This document shows, piece after piece, positions 8,196-17,634 of a stretch of DNA of 64,000 nucleotides. The position numbers and the translations under genes were made by a program. The DNA is taken from assembly GCF_900112795.1 (NCBI RefSeq), contig NZ_FONA01000009.1, forward strand, positions 62,001-126,000, in the 5' to 3' direction. The notes under the pieces are model-generated. The model saw nothing but the letters and a program-made list of their open reading frames with translations. It was not told the origin of the DNA and did no database searches. Each line of letters begins with the position of its first letter. Positions within the stretch are counted from its first letter, which is position 1. Source of the DNA: Thermophagus xiamenensis (GTDB taxonomy: Bacteria; Bacteroidota; Bacteroidia; Bacteroidales; Marinilabiliaceae).

Positions 8196-8666
8196 TTAGA
8201 ATCCCATTTCTCCGCTTTGAAATTGTTTTTGAAGAGATAGCACAGCCCTGGCACATCCTTCACTTCCTTCCGGGAAGGAAAAAACCAGGCTGTAAACTTT
8301 CGTAGAACGACAAATATAGCCGAAGGCTTTATACATTTTACCTTGAACTTTATTGCTTACCAGTAATTTTTCTCCATCATAAAGTTCCATTAGGACTTTT
8401 TCCGCATTTCCGGAAGCATTAACCACATTAAATTTGTATTGACTCCGGCTGTTGAGAATAACTGAATATTTAACGGAACCCGATTGTCCATCACCTTTTT
8501 TCAACTCTACAATGAAATCCTTAATATACTGCCCGCTACCCATTTCATTCAAAGCCTGTTTCAAAAGCGCATCATGATCACACTGAGCATAGACCCCAGC
8601 TGAACCAAGTACAAATATGAAAAAGAAGGTAAATAATACTTTTTTCATTTCTCTAATATTTTTCAT
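8196..8666 (-). CDS. secreted protein of unknown function
   Basis: 156 residues with a signal peptide (MKKVLFTFFFIFVLGSAGVYAQ) and a predicted cut after YAQ. The second Met (start 8648) gives a cleaner signal peptide and follows an AGAGA stretch, so it may be the true start. The mature part has four Cys (after the signal peptide at CDHDAL, in GYICRS and in EGCARAV) and mixed alpha/beta character: an N-terminal helix, then strands around SVKYSVILNSRSQYKFNVV. I do not recognise a family. It is monocistronic with its own terminator. Confidence 0.7.
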   Translation of the reverse strand: MKNIREMKKVLFTFFFIFVLGSAGVYAQCDHDALLKQALNEMGSGQYIKDFIVELKKGDGQSGSVKYSVILNSRSQYKFNVVNASGNAEKVLMELYDGEKLLVSNKVQGKMYKAFGYICRSTKVYSLVFSFPEGSEGCARAVLSLQKQFQSGEMGF

Positions 8667-8772
8667 AGGCCATAAGGTTATCCTGGTTATTCCCTCAAAA
8701 ACACCCTAAAAATATATGGCCGGTTTCACAAATCTTGCCTTGCTTAAATTCTGTTTATCCTTAAAATCTGCC

Positions 8773-9693
8773 TTAACTAATAATATAGGCGCGAATTTCC
8801 TTAATTTTTTCAATAATTTTCCCAAGAACGTCATGAGAGATATCCACATGACTGACTTCATCCTGAACTACAATTAGCATTCCATCTTGTTCAATTGTCT
8901 TTGGTTCAACCACTTCCCGTGTAATTTTTACGCCCTTATACAATTCTTTCAATTCGCCAATATACCCAATCAAGCTTTCAAAATTACTGTTTTGTTCATA
9001 ATTTTTCAAAATGATGTAGAGGATATCAACAATTTCTTTTTGCTCACCTAATCTGGAAATTAATTCATCATTGTTGGTTTTATCGATAACATTACTGGCA
9101 ATGTAAAGACCTTCGATCCATGCACCGGTAATAATCAACGCACTTACATTGCTCCGATTTTGGTTTCGCAGATAAGAGTCCATTTGGTTAAAACTGCTAA
9201 CCGACATTTGCATTAAGGAATCTAAGTTGCTAGAGTTGGTAGCCATTCGTTTTAAAGCCTCAAAGTCAAAAAATTGCCCCACACGAATGCCATCAGCTAA
9301 ATTTTTAACGGCAAGCAGATAAGAGACCACAATATTGCTTTTATCGTAGGAGTTAATGTAACCTAGGTCAGCACTAAAAACGCCTAAATTGAGTGCCCTT
9401 TTGTAACTGGTGCTATACTTGGAAATATTTTCCGGATTATTAAGAATTTGCTGAGAAAAATCCACTCCTGTTGATTTAATTAAATTGGCCATTTCAACAG
9501 GTGAAGATATATTTTGAATCACATCACCAATAATCTCCTCAGAAAGCTTCAATGGAGCATCTCCTTTAATTGAATCAGGTAAAATTAATTCATCTTCCTG
9601 CGCCTTTTCTTTTTTATTACCGCCTCCTGCACACGAAAAAAACATATTGGAAGAAACAATTATAAGCAACGCAACAAATAATTTTCTGATCAT
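8773..9693 (-). CDS. lipoprotein of unknown function
   Basis: 306 residues. It has a lipoprotein signal (LLIIVSSNMFFSC, lipobox Cys at 21) followed by GGGNKKEK, which lacks the acidic surface-export pattern, so it probably stays on the periplasmic side. The mature protein is all-helical by appearance. No recognised domain. It lies 62 bp downstream of the TerB-ABC gene on the same strand and is probably the last gene of the signalling block; a link with that transporter is inference from position only. Confidence 0.7.
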   Translation of the reverse strand: MIRKLFVALLIIVSSNMFFSCAGGGNKKEKAQEDELILPDSIKGDAPLKLSEEIIGDVIQNISSPVEMANLIKSTGVDFSQQILNNPENISKYSTSYKRALNLGVFSADLGYINSYDKSNIVVSYLLAVKNLADGIRVGQFFDFEALKRMATNSSNLDSLMQMSVSSFNQMDSYLRNQNRSNVSALIITGAWIEGLYIASNVIDKTNNDELISRLGEQKEIVDILYIILKNYEQNSNFESLIGYIGELKELYKGVKITREVVEPKTIEQDGMLIVVQDEVSHVDISHDVLGKIIEKIKEIRAYIIS

Positions 9694-9755
9694 AGCATTT
9701 TACTTTTAAATTTTGTTTCTGTTATACTGTTATGAAAACAAAAAGGTTACCCGTC

Positions 9756-12700
9756 TTATGATTTTATTCGTTTAAACCGGCCGGCAAAATTAAGACCTTT
9801 TTTAAGGAGATCAAAATAAAGCACAATATAGAGGAGGATAGTCAACACCCACACAACGGCAATATTAAACCACAATGTTTCAAAGAAATGTCCTGCAAAA
9901 TATTTTGCAGGGGCAAAAAAATGGGTTCTGAAATCCAAATAATTAGAAGGCTCTGGTTTTTGATAAATTGGATCAACCATTTGTATTAGATGATCATCCT
10001 CCCGCAAAATTTTATTCTTATCGAATACCTTACGGACAATATCATTAATACTTTCGTTAAAATAGTCATCGCGAATACGTTCAAACTTTTCCCTATTGGC
10101 GTTGATATTGGCCGTAAGAAACTGTTCTTTAGTGGAATTAGCTTTAAAGAATTCATTCTGGTAATATTTCAGGATACGATCCAAATAGTTATTAATATCA
10201 ACAACGGTTTTATCGGAAAATTGATCGGGTGTAATTTGATTAAGGTTATTAAAAGGTATAGAAGGAACTCTTTTCATTTCCCGTGAAATCTCGTTTCGCA
10301 GCAGCTCAATATTGCTTTTAAATTGCTCAGAGGAAATATTTTCATCACCATTGAGATAGCGTTGTGTTTCGGAAACAATATCTCTTAATGTAGGAATATA
10401 ATAAACCTGTTTAAAGTCAGCCATGCTTTCACGCATCTCCACATCAAAGATATTTTTCTTAAAATTGTTGTGCTTGTACTGATGCACCATCAATCCTTCA
10501 TAAATCCATCTGGAAGGCATGAATTCAGCAATAACGGGCACTACATCGGGGCTTGAAAAGTCCTTGTTTAGCTTATCGAAAGTAAACATAGCACCCCCCA
10601 ACACCATTTGGGGAATCATCAGTAAGGGAATAAGAATATAAATGGTAATAATGGAATTAAAAGATGCTGAAATAATCAGCCCCAGAATATTTGCAAAGGC
10701 AGATATCGTGAAAAGAGCTATCCAGAATTCAAAATACATATTTTTAATACCAAGAACGGTATTGGCCACCCAAACGAACAACACCATTTGAATGGCAGAA
10801 ATAGCAAAAAGTATAAGAATTTTAGACATCAGATAGCTCGATCGGCTTAGATTTAGGAATGCCTCTCTTTTTAATATTTTGGCATCCTTAAAAATTTCTT
10901 CGGCACTTATGATCAAACCAAAAAATAGTGCTACAACAATTCCCATAAAAATGTAAGGGGGGATGTTTTCATTCTCTCTAAAGATATAAACATTTGAAGA
11001 AGGGTCGGCAATATATCTTACCAAATAGGATAAAATAAACCCAAGTAACGGGGCTTCTAAAAGATTTAGCAGGATATATTGGGTATTGCTGATTTTAGAA
11101 AAGAAATCACGTAAGGTATAAATCTTAAACTGGTTAAACCAGGAAGGGATATTCAAACTTTTAGGTGGAGTATCATGAACGGTTTTTACCTGGGGAATCT
11201 GAATATTTTTTTTAAACTGTTCATGCCACTCTTCTGGCGACACCTTTCTTTGGTCTGTATAATTACCGTATTCATCAATTACATTAGAATCGATGATATT
11301 AAAAATTAGTTCGGGATTAAGGTTTCCACAAGTAGGGCACTCACCTACATCGCTATTAATTTGTGCATCAAGCCGTTTAAAGTAGATCAACGATTCACTG
11401 GGATTGCCATAATAGACAGGATACCCTCCGGTATCGAGAATATACATTTTATCAAACATCTTAAAGATGTCTGACGAAGGTTGGTGAATTACCACAAAAA
11501 TAAGTTTCCCTTTTAAAGCAAGTTCTCTCAACAGGTTCATCACATTTTCGGAGTCCCGTGATGACAAGCCTGAAGTAGGTTCATCAACAAATAAAATAGC
11601 GGGCTCGCGAATTAACTCTAAAGCAATGTTAAGACGTTTGCGTTGACCACCACTGATCATTTTATTGAGAGGGGACCCCACTTTAAGATGTCGGCGGTCA
11701 TAAAGTCCCAGGCTTTTAAGGGTATCATCTACCAGTTGATGAATTTCCTCTTCACTTTTATCTTTAAAGCAAAGTTTGGCGTTATAATAAAGATTTTCAA
11801 AAACGGTAAGCTCTTCAATTAAAAGATCGTCCTGAGGGATTAACCCAATAACCCCCTCTAACTTTTCGGCATCCCGATGGAGGTCATAGCCATTAATGAG
11901 AACTTGTCCTTTTGTTGGTGTTTCAATACCCGACAGCACATTCAGCAAGGTTGTTTTTCCCGCACCGCTGGCTCCCATAATACCGATGAGTTTTCCCTGC
12001 TCTTCAGCCATTTCAATGTTTCGAATACCGATATCACCACTTTTGAAACGGTACTCCACATTTTTAACCTCATAAGTAATGCGGGGTGTATTTGTATCGG
12101 TCATGAAATGACCAACCACATCGGTAAAGTAGATGGGTTTTCCTTTAGGTACCTTAATAAAGCTCCCGTTGGGAAACAGATAAATTCTTCTTTTATCGAT
12201 GACCAGTCCGTTAAGAAAGATTTCCTGATCACCGGTATATCTCATAAAGTAAAGATCTGCACTTTTAACCCTAAGAATAATAATGGCCCCATCTAATCCT
12301 GGTGTATGAATAAATTTAGCCTCCTTAAAACCAGGATCTTCCTCTTTAGCCATTAACAAATTACCAAAGTCGAGCTTTCCCGGGTCATTATGAATAACAA
12401 AGTTCTCGACATTGCTAATTTCCTGATCGGACAATTTAAAGACATTGGCCACCGTATTAATGATGGCCATTCGTTGTTCGGTAAACTTATGATCGGCATT
12501 AACCAGTTCGTACAATCTGACCAGTACAACAACCTTTTGTTCACGATTAAGTTGTTTGTTAATTTTCTTACAAATTCCCAAAATCCGAACCGAATCTTTC
12601 ATGGAAGTCAGCCGGATCTTACCCTCTTCGCCTCGTCCAACTCTGGAATCGGCAGTATATTTCAAAAATAATTTATAATACTCTTCAACAGCCTCAGAAT

Positions 12701-12818
12701 TAAGCTGGTGTTTAAGAAAGGTTCTGACATATTCCGTTTCGTTGGATTCAACGCCTCCGTCTTGTTTGGCAATCAAGCCAAACAGTTGCATCAATGCCTT
12801 AAGAATTTCTTCGCTCAT
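9756..12818 (-). CDS. ABCG-like half transporter with N-terminal TerB domain
   Basis: 1020 residues. Residues 1-150 resemble a TerB tellurite-resistance-type helical domain (ALMQLFGLIAKQDGGVESNE). Residues 165-265 look like a small beta domain (FHA-like is possible). Residues 270-480 are an ABC ATPase of the white/ABCG type with Walker A GASGAGKTT, signature SGGQRKRLNIALEL and Walker B ILFVDEPTSGLSS. A cysteine-bearing linker (ECPTCGNL) follows, then an ABC2-type membrane part (about 585-760), a long charged helical insert (about 790-950) and one last membrane helix. The substrate is unknown. It sits 33 bp after siaC on the same strand, suggesting it is an output or partner of the partner switch (inference). 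Domain order is unusual for ABCG proteins. Confidence 0.8.
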   Translation of the reverse strand: MSEEILKALMQLFGLIAKQDGGVESNETEYVRTFLKHQLNSEAVEEYYKLFLKYTADSRVGRGEEGKIRLTSMKDSVRILGICKKINKQLNREQKVVVLVRLYELVNADHKFTEQRMAIINTVANVFKLSDQEISNVENFVIHNDPGKLDFGNLLMAKEEDPGFKEAKFIHTPGLDGAIIILRVKSADLYFMRYTGDQEIFLNGLVIDKRRIYLFPNGSFIKVPKGKPIYFTDVVGHFMTDTNTPRITYEVKNVEYRFKSGDIGIRNIEMAEEQGKLIGIMGASGAGKTTLLNVLSGIETPTKGQVLINGYDLHRDAEKLEGVIGLIPQDDLLIEELTVFENLYYNAKLCFKDKSEEEIHQLVDDTLKSLGLYDRRHLKVGSPLNKMISGGQRKRLNIALELIREPAILFVDEPTSGLSSRDSENVMNLLRELALKGKLIFVVIHQPSSDIFKMFDKMYILDTGGYPVYYGNPSESLIYFKRLDAQINSDVGECPTCGNLNPELIFNIIDSNVIDEYGNYTDQRKVSPEEWHEQFKKNIQIPQVKTVHDTPPKSLNIPSWFNQFKIYTLRDFFSKISNTQYILLNLLEAPLLGFILSYLVRYIADPSSNVYIFRENENIPPYIFMGIVVALFFGLIISAEEIFKDAKILKREAFLNLSRSSYLMSKILILFAISAIQMVLFVWVANTVLGIKNMYFEFWIALFTISAFANILGLIISASFNSIITIYILIPLLMIPQMVLGGAMFTFDKLNKDFSSPDVVPVIAEFMPSRWIYEGLMVHQYKHNNFKKNIFDVEMRESMADFKQVYYIPTLRDIVSETQRYLNGDENISSEQFKSNIELLRNEISREMKRVPSIPFNNLNQITPDQFSDKTVVDINNYLDRILKYYQNEFFKANSTKEQFLTANINANREKFERIRDDYFNESINDIVRKVFDKNKILREDDHLIQMVDPIYQKPEPSNYLDFRTHFFAPAKYFAGHFFETLWFNIAVVWVLTILLYIVLYFDLLKKGLNFAGRFKRIKS

Positions 12819-12851
12819 TGGTCAGATAAAGGTAAAAAACCACTAAATAGT

Positions 12852-13232
12852 CTAGTCGTTATACAAAACGTAATCGAAGGGGATTTCAACAATATCGGCA
12901 TACTCTTCTCCCGCCTCCAACATATCCTCTTCATCTTCATGATAATGCCATTTAATCACCACTTCTTTACCTTTTTCCATAATTTCTTCCAGCTTCAATA
13001 ATATGTCCAGAATAATTTTAGAAGAAGCGGTGTTAAAATACTCTAGTTTAAAAGAAAACTCGGTCCGGTCATTAGGATCCTCACTATAGAGATCAATCCA
13101 ATCCAAAATAGGTTCATAAAACATATTAACGTCCTCAGGTAAGGAGCGACCTGAAATTTCAAATTTTCCGCTGGCTTTGTCTAAAATAACACTTGGAGTG
13201 TCATCAGTTCCCTGTATGTTAATTACATCCAT
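12852..13232 (-). CDS. siaC: SiaC-family (DUF1987) regulatory phosphoprotein
   Basis: 126 residues, full length for DUF1987/SiaC. The N-terminus has the family start (GTDDTPSVILDKASGKFEI, then GRSLPEDV), followed by the central motif EYFNTASSK. Thr68 in this motif matches the position phosphorylated by SiaB in the Pseudomonas aeruginosa system. By analogy, unphosphorylated SiaC would bind and activate a partner (a diguanylate cyclase in Pseudomonas); no GGDEF protein is present in this window, so the target differs or lies elsewhere. It lies 16 bp downstream of siaB. Confidence 0.85.
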   Translation of the reverse strand: MDVINIQGTDDTPSVILDKASGKFEISGRSLPEDVNMFYEPILDWIDLYSEDPNDRTEFSFKLEYFNTASSKIILDILLKLEEIMEKGKEVVIKWHYHEDEEDMLEAGEEYADIVEIPFDYVLYND

Positions 13233-13248
13233 AAATCTAAAAAATTTT

Positions 13249-13821
13249 TCAATTTCGTTTAATAGTAGAGGTTAATATAAAAAACGATACATCATCATTG
13301 AGCTCTTTAAATTGATAGGATAATTTACTTCCTGTCTTTTTAGCGATATCAATAAGTCCAAGCCCGGCACCACCCTTTTTGGAAAGTTTAGTTTCTTTGA
13401 TTTGCTGTTTGTAAAGGGAAGATAATCCGGCTTTATCAAGGCTATTGATATGTTCAAGACTTTCTTTTAAACCGGGGATTTTGGAATTACGGATAACATT
13501 CCCGGTAATAATTTTGTAGCTGTCTTCACCTTTACTCACCATAACAATACCACGCTTATCGGTTTCACCTTCGTCGGACAAGGTGTCGGCATGCTTACTA
13601 ATATTCTGCAAACACTCGACCATAACATTAAAAACCTTTCGCTGAACCTGATTAGGTTCTTCACTTCGGGCCATATTTTTTTCAGTAAGAGAAGTAAAAG
13701 TTTTGGTGATTTCTTGAGTAACTTCTCCTTCATAAACCAAATTAATCTCATTGGTTTTCATCGTCTTGTAGAGTTGGTAAGCAAACTCCAGAAAACGGTG
13801 ACTTTCTATTTCCTTACTCAT
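13249..13821 (-). CDS. siaB: SiaB-family protein kinase
   Basis: 190 residues, GHKL-fold kinase of the SiaB/DUF6272 family. It shows an N-box-like motif (NVMVECLQNISKHAD, with the Glu and Asn that bind Mg-ATP) and a glycine-rich lid (SKKGGAGLGLIDIAKK). By family it phosphorylates SiaC on threonine, opposed by the SiaA-type PP2C phosphatase encoded just upstream. The gap to the SiaA-like gene is 32 bp. Assignment rests on motif and gene order together. Confidence 0.85.
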   Translation of the reverse strand: MSKEIESHRFLEFAYQLYKTMKTNEINLVYEGEVTQEITKTFTSLTEKNMARSEEPNQVQRKVFNVMVECLQNISKHADTLSDEGETDKRGIVMVSKGEDSYKIITGNVIRNSKIPGLKESLEHINSLDKAGLSSLYKQQIKETKLSKKGGAGLGLIDIAKKTGSKLSYQFKELNDDVSFFILTSTIKRN

Positions 13822-13853
13822 AATGTATGAAGTCTTTAAAGATGTAAATATAA

Positions 13854-16469
13854 TTACAATTCAATTCCTATCAATAAAACATCGTCAACTTGTTTTTCAT
13901 TTCCCATCCATTCATAAAATGTTTTTGGGAAAAACCTGGAAAAATGGGCCATAGTAAAACCGGGATCCATAGTTAAGGCCTCTCGAACTCTTTTGGGTTG
14001 AAATTTCTTTCTGTCAGGACCACCCAATTGGTCGGGAAGACCATCCGAAAAAATAAAGATCTTATCTCCCTCCTGATACTCAATCAAGTGATTTTCGAAC
14101 ACTTTCTCCTTCCTTCGAGGTAGCGGAGCCCCCCCAACGCCTTTACGAGTTCCCTGAAATTCCAATAACTCACCTTTACGCAATAAAAATAAAGGTCTAT
14201 GAGCACCACAAAAATCCAGCACCTTATTTTGTGGATTAATTTTACACAGGGCAATGTCCATACCATCACGACCTGTAGAACCTTCTTTATCCTGTTTAAG
14301 CGTTCTACGCACTTCCTGATGAAGTTGTTCCATAATTTGTGCAGAGGATAAAGAAGGATCAGCACTAACAATATTATTAAGCAAGAAATAGCCTATAAAT
14401 GAGAGCAGAGCACCTGGCACTCCATGCCCGGTGCAATCGACCGCGGCAACAAAAAAGACATCGTCTTTTTTGAGGAACCAAGGGAAGTCACCGCTAACCA
14501 CATCTTTAGGCCGATAAAAAATAAACGAACGAGGAAAATACTCCTGCAAATATTTAGAATCGGGAAGCAATGAACTCTGAATGCGTTGTGCATAATTGAT
14601 ACTGTCAGATATCTTTTTGTTTTTCTCTTTAATTTCCGCTTCAATTTTTTTGACCTCTGTCATATCATGTGACACAAACAACACCGACTCGAGTTCATTA
14701 TCATCATTCAATTCGGGGATACTCTTAATTTCCATTATTCTTTCCCCTTCCTGAGTCATTACCTTTACTTCGGAAATTATTGTATCTTGCTTCTGTTTAA
14801 TATTTGACAAAGTTTCTTCAATATAATTAACAAACTGGGCATCAACTTCCAGGTCACTTACTCTCTTTTTAATAATTTCGGAAGTAGGGATACCGACAAA
14901 ACGAGCCACTGCAGGATTCACATAAACTAATTTCCCCATCATATTAACGCGCATAATCATATCGGGGCTATTTTCGGATAGGCTTTGCATCCGACTTTTC
15001 ATGCGCTCCTCTTTTTCGGCTCTTTTGCGCTCAGTAATATCCTGCGTATTAAAAATTATACCACGAATAGCAGGGTCATGCAGTAAATTTTTACCTTTGG
15101 TTTCAAGAAATAATTTTTCACCGTTTTTCCTCAGGTAGGTATATTGAGCAGTTTGTTCACCACCCGGCGTTTCCAGAAGATATTGAAAAAGATTATTAAT
15201 GGTACGATAACCTCTGGGAGTAAGCAAATCAGGGTCCATCCCCGTAACATTATCGTCATCATCGTAACCCAAAATTCTTTTTACGGAAGGGCTTTCAAAA
15301 ATTAATTCCTGCTTTTCATTATAGATGGAAATAAATTCAGATGCATTGGTCAACAGTGCTTCTAACCGTTTTTGAGCATTAGCAACCTCCTGCACTTGTG
15401 CCTCAAGCATTTGATTGGATTTTTCCAGCTCTTCCTGCGTTTCGAGCATCTCCTGAGCATTTTGCCGGAGTTGTTCTTCGTTTTTCTGAAGCGTTTTGGT
15501 TAATTCCTGAGACTCTTTCAAAAGCTTTTGAGTACGATCAGTAATTTTCAGGTTATAAATTGTTTGCCCAATAGATTCTGCTACCACTTCAGCAAATGCT
15601 AAATGCCGGTTTTCCAGGCGCTCTTTAAGGAATGCTACTTCGACAACACCTTGCAGTTCTTCTTCCTGCAACAAAGGAATAACAAGCAAAGACTTTGGTT
15701 TCTTATCCCCAAGTAAACCGGAAGTAACGCTCCAATAATCATCAGGTATTTCTGTTCTATAAATTAACTGCTTTTCATAAGCAGCGGCACCCACCAATCC
15801 TTGCCCGATTTTAAATTCGTCATATTCAAAGCGTCGACGATTATAAGCATACATGGCGCGACGTTTCAGAGTATCCTCTTCCAAAATGTAGAAAGCACCT
15901 TGAATAGCCCCCAGATATTCGATTAATTCACGTAGAACAGCAAGGGTTAGTTCCTCTAAATTTCTATGCATCCTTAAAAGGTCCGACATCTTCTCTTTGC
16001 CTCTGGAAATATAATTTTCCTCCTCCTCCCGAAGCCGGGCAACTTTTATATTTTTCCCGATATCGCGCAAAACCGTAGCCAAGGGGTCGTCGGCACAAAG
16101 TTCATCCAGGTCCTCTTTACCCTCTTTTAGATGATTAGCCAGGGCAATATTATGCTCGATTCGCTTTTTTAAATTCCAAATCTCTAGTCTAAAACGGTTA
16201 GTTTTTTCATTTAAATAATTCCGAACAAAGACGAAAGAAAAAGGAATGGCAATAATTAAAAAATCAACAAACCAAACCAACCACCAGGTATGCAACGACA
16301 ATATATTTGAAAAACTAAAAACACTTTTTTCAATGGACAGAAAACCTTCCCATGCCAAAAAAAGAAACAGAAAGATAAAAACCAAAAGATAGAAACGTTC
16401 CTTTACGGACAATACGCCTGTATAGAACAACTTTCTAACTCTTTTATATAATCTCTCAGATATATTCAT
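13854..16469 (-). CDS. SiaA-like membrane GAF-PAS-PAS PP2C (SpoIIE) phosphatase
   Basis: 871 residues. Two membrane helices (about 24-45 and 62-86) enclose only a short loop, so it is not a classical periplasmic sensor. Then come a charged linker, a GAF domain (about 185-325), a coiled coil containing EEQLRQNAQEMLETQEELEK, two PAS domains (about 370-485 and 495-625) and a C-terminal SpoIIE/PP2C phosphatase (about 645-871). Metal-binding motifs are present: VSGDF, VDCTGHGVPG and FSDGLPDQLG. It likely dephosphorylates SiaC. Unlike Pseudomonas SiaA it senses through cytoplasmic GAF/PAS domains. The ATG at 16469 sits exactly at the 3' edge of an interspersed element (TTTATACGG then ATG), so the element supplies the 5' untranslated region. 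Confidence 0.85.
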   Translation of the reverse strand: MNISERLYKRVRKLFYTGVLSVKERFYLLVFIFLFLFLAWEGFLSIEKSVFSFSNILSLHTWWLVWFVDFLIIAIPFSFVFVRNYLNEKTNRFRLEIWNLKKRIEHNIALANHLKEGKEDLDELCADDPLATVLRDIGKNIKVARLREEEENYISRGKEKMSDLLRMHRNLEELTLAVLRELIEYLGAIQGAFYILEEDTLKRRAMYAYNRRRFEYDEFKIGQGLVGAAAYEKQLIYRTEIPDDYWSVTSGLLGDKKPKSLLVIPLLQEEELQGVVEVAFLKERLENRHLAFAEVVAESIGQTIYNLKITDRTQKLLKESQELTKTLQKNEEQLRQNAQEMLETQEELEKSNQMLEAQVQEVANAQKRLEALLTNASEFISIYNEKQELIFESPSVKRILGYDDDDNVTGMDPDLLTPRGYRTINNLFQYLLETPGGEQTAQYTYLRKNGEKLFLETKGKNLLHDPAIRGIIFNTQDITERKRAEKEERMKSRMQSLSENSPDMIMRVNMMGKLVYVNPAVARFVGIPTSEIIKKRVSDLEVDAQFVNYIEETLSNIKQKQDTIISEVKVMTQEGERIMEIKSIPELNDDNELESVLFVSHDMTEVKKIEAEIKEKNKKISDSINYAQRIQSSLLPDSKYLQEYFPRSFIFYRPKDVVSGDFPWFLKKDDVFFVAAVDCTGHGVPGALLSFIGYFLLNNIVSADPSLSSAQIMEQLHQEVRRTLKQDKEGSTGRDGMDIALCKINPQNKVLDFCGAHRPLFLLRKGELLEFQGTRKGVGGAPLPRRKEKVFENHLIEYQEGDKIFIFSDGLPDQLGGPDRKKFQPKRVREALTMDPGFTMAHFSRFFPKTFYEWMGNEKQVDDVLLIGIEL

Positions 16470-16680
16470 CCGTATAAATTTTACTTACTTCATTGATATA
16501 TTGTTTCTTAAAAGTAGTCATTAGTGGTTATTCATTTGTCACTAGTCCATTAACACTAATGACTGTTCAACTAATGACTATTGACTTCTTCTGCCTGTGC
16601 ACTTCTGGTGCACTTCTGCCTCTTTGTTTTTATACATGTTCTTTTGTGGCGAAAGCCGCCATGCTCATTTCATCCGTATA
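16470..16680 (-). repeat. interspersed element with expanded AGTCATTAGT module, abutting a start codon
   Basis: Read on the minus strand: TATACGG, then ATGAAATGAGCATGGCGGC and the left half of the hairpin element (16626-16673). The right arm is replaced by a module (16470-16602) with AGTCATTAGT and ACTAATGACT words, ending TTTATACGG directly before the ATG of the SiaA-like gene. The 130-bp module is repeated in the opposite orientation at 36991-37123. Confidence 0.85.
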
Positions 16681-16837
16681 GTCAATATTTTCTGCTAACA
16701 ATATAGAATAGTGACCTTCATAAAATTCCTAAAAGAACAATCATAACCTTGGAAAAACAGAGAATTATTGTTAGCCCCAATTAAAAAACAATAATTTTTT
16801 TCCTGTTTTTAGCCATCGCTTAATCAGCCGACCATCC

Positions 16838-17617
16838 TTATAAAATATTCTTTTTAATTAGTTGTTCCATAATAGCCGGCCAATGCCGCTCTGCATCACA
16901 ATCCTTGAAGGTCATGATTTCTATCAGCCCAACACATTCACCTTCTTTTAAAATGGGTAATAAGTATAAAAAATAGTTCTTACTTTTCCCTAAGGCAGTT
17001 TCAACCGACACGTAGTCCGCAGGGACATCTTTCACCATCAAAGGTTTCTTGTCGGTAACAGCCTGCCCATTAAGCCCGTCGCCTTCAACAAAAGGTTTGG
17101 GTTCAAAATCTTCTGGTAATCCGAAAGAGGCTTCTACGTTAAATTGATTATCAGGTTCTTCTTTTTTGTACCAGATGGCGGCCATTCCTTGAAAAAACTC
17201 AATTAACAAAAACAAAAAATGGTGCTTATCAGATTGCACACGAGAATCGGTGACAAGTTTTTGGATAATTTTATCCTGGTACGAAACAAACCTTTTTTCT
17301 TCATCGTCTTTTCTGGCATATTCAGCAATTAAATTTTCCAATTCTCTTATTTTTTGTTCACTTTTTATCCGTTCATCCTCTAGCTTATTTTTATACTTTT
17401 TCAGTTGAAGATGAACAAATTGATTGTTTTTATCGCTAATATAGAAAGCGGCCAAAAAAAACAAAAAAGCCAGGGTTTCAACCAAATAATATGAAGTTCC
17501 TGGATAATGACTGAGAAAAACATTTTTAAACAACGACAAGGTAAAGGCAATACCTCCGAAAAGGAAAAGCCATTTTTGAAAATTATGGTTATTAAAAAAA
17601 TGCCTGATCATATTCAT
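16838..17617 (-). CDS. membrane-anchored coiled-coil GAF protein
   Basis: 259 residues. Two membrane helices (about 13-30 and 42-59), a coiled coil (about 66-115, rich in K/E), then one GAF domain (about 118-255) that resembles the GAF domains of the neighbouring 628- and 871-residue proteins (shared DVPADYVSVETALG-like segment). There is no output domain, so it probably works by hetero-association. It lies 17 bp downstream of the stand-alone CheB gene and 369 bp upstream of the SiaA-like gene, in the same direction. Probably a sensory subunit of the second signalling layer (inference). Confidence 0.75.
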   Translation of the reverse strand: MNMIRHFFNNHNFQKWLFLFGGIAFTLSLFKNVFLSHYPGTSYYLVETLAFLFFLAAFYISDKNNQFVHLQLKKYKNKLEDERIKSEQKIRELENLIAEYARKDDEEKRFVSYQDKIIQKLVTDSRVQSDKHHFLFLLIEFFQGMAAIWYKKEEPDNQFNVEASFGLPEDFEPKPFVEGDGLNGQAVTDKKPLMVKDVPADYVSVETALGKSKNYFLYLLPILKEGECVGLIEIMTFKDCDAERHWPAIMEQLIKKNIL

Positions 17618-17634
17618 TTTTTTACCTTGTTTTA

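Noticed and set aside
16493-16681. 62-codon plus-strand open frame
   Set aside because: It lies wholly within the interspersed composite element and its translation follows the repeat words; no protein family.
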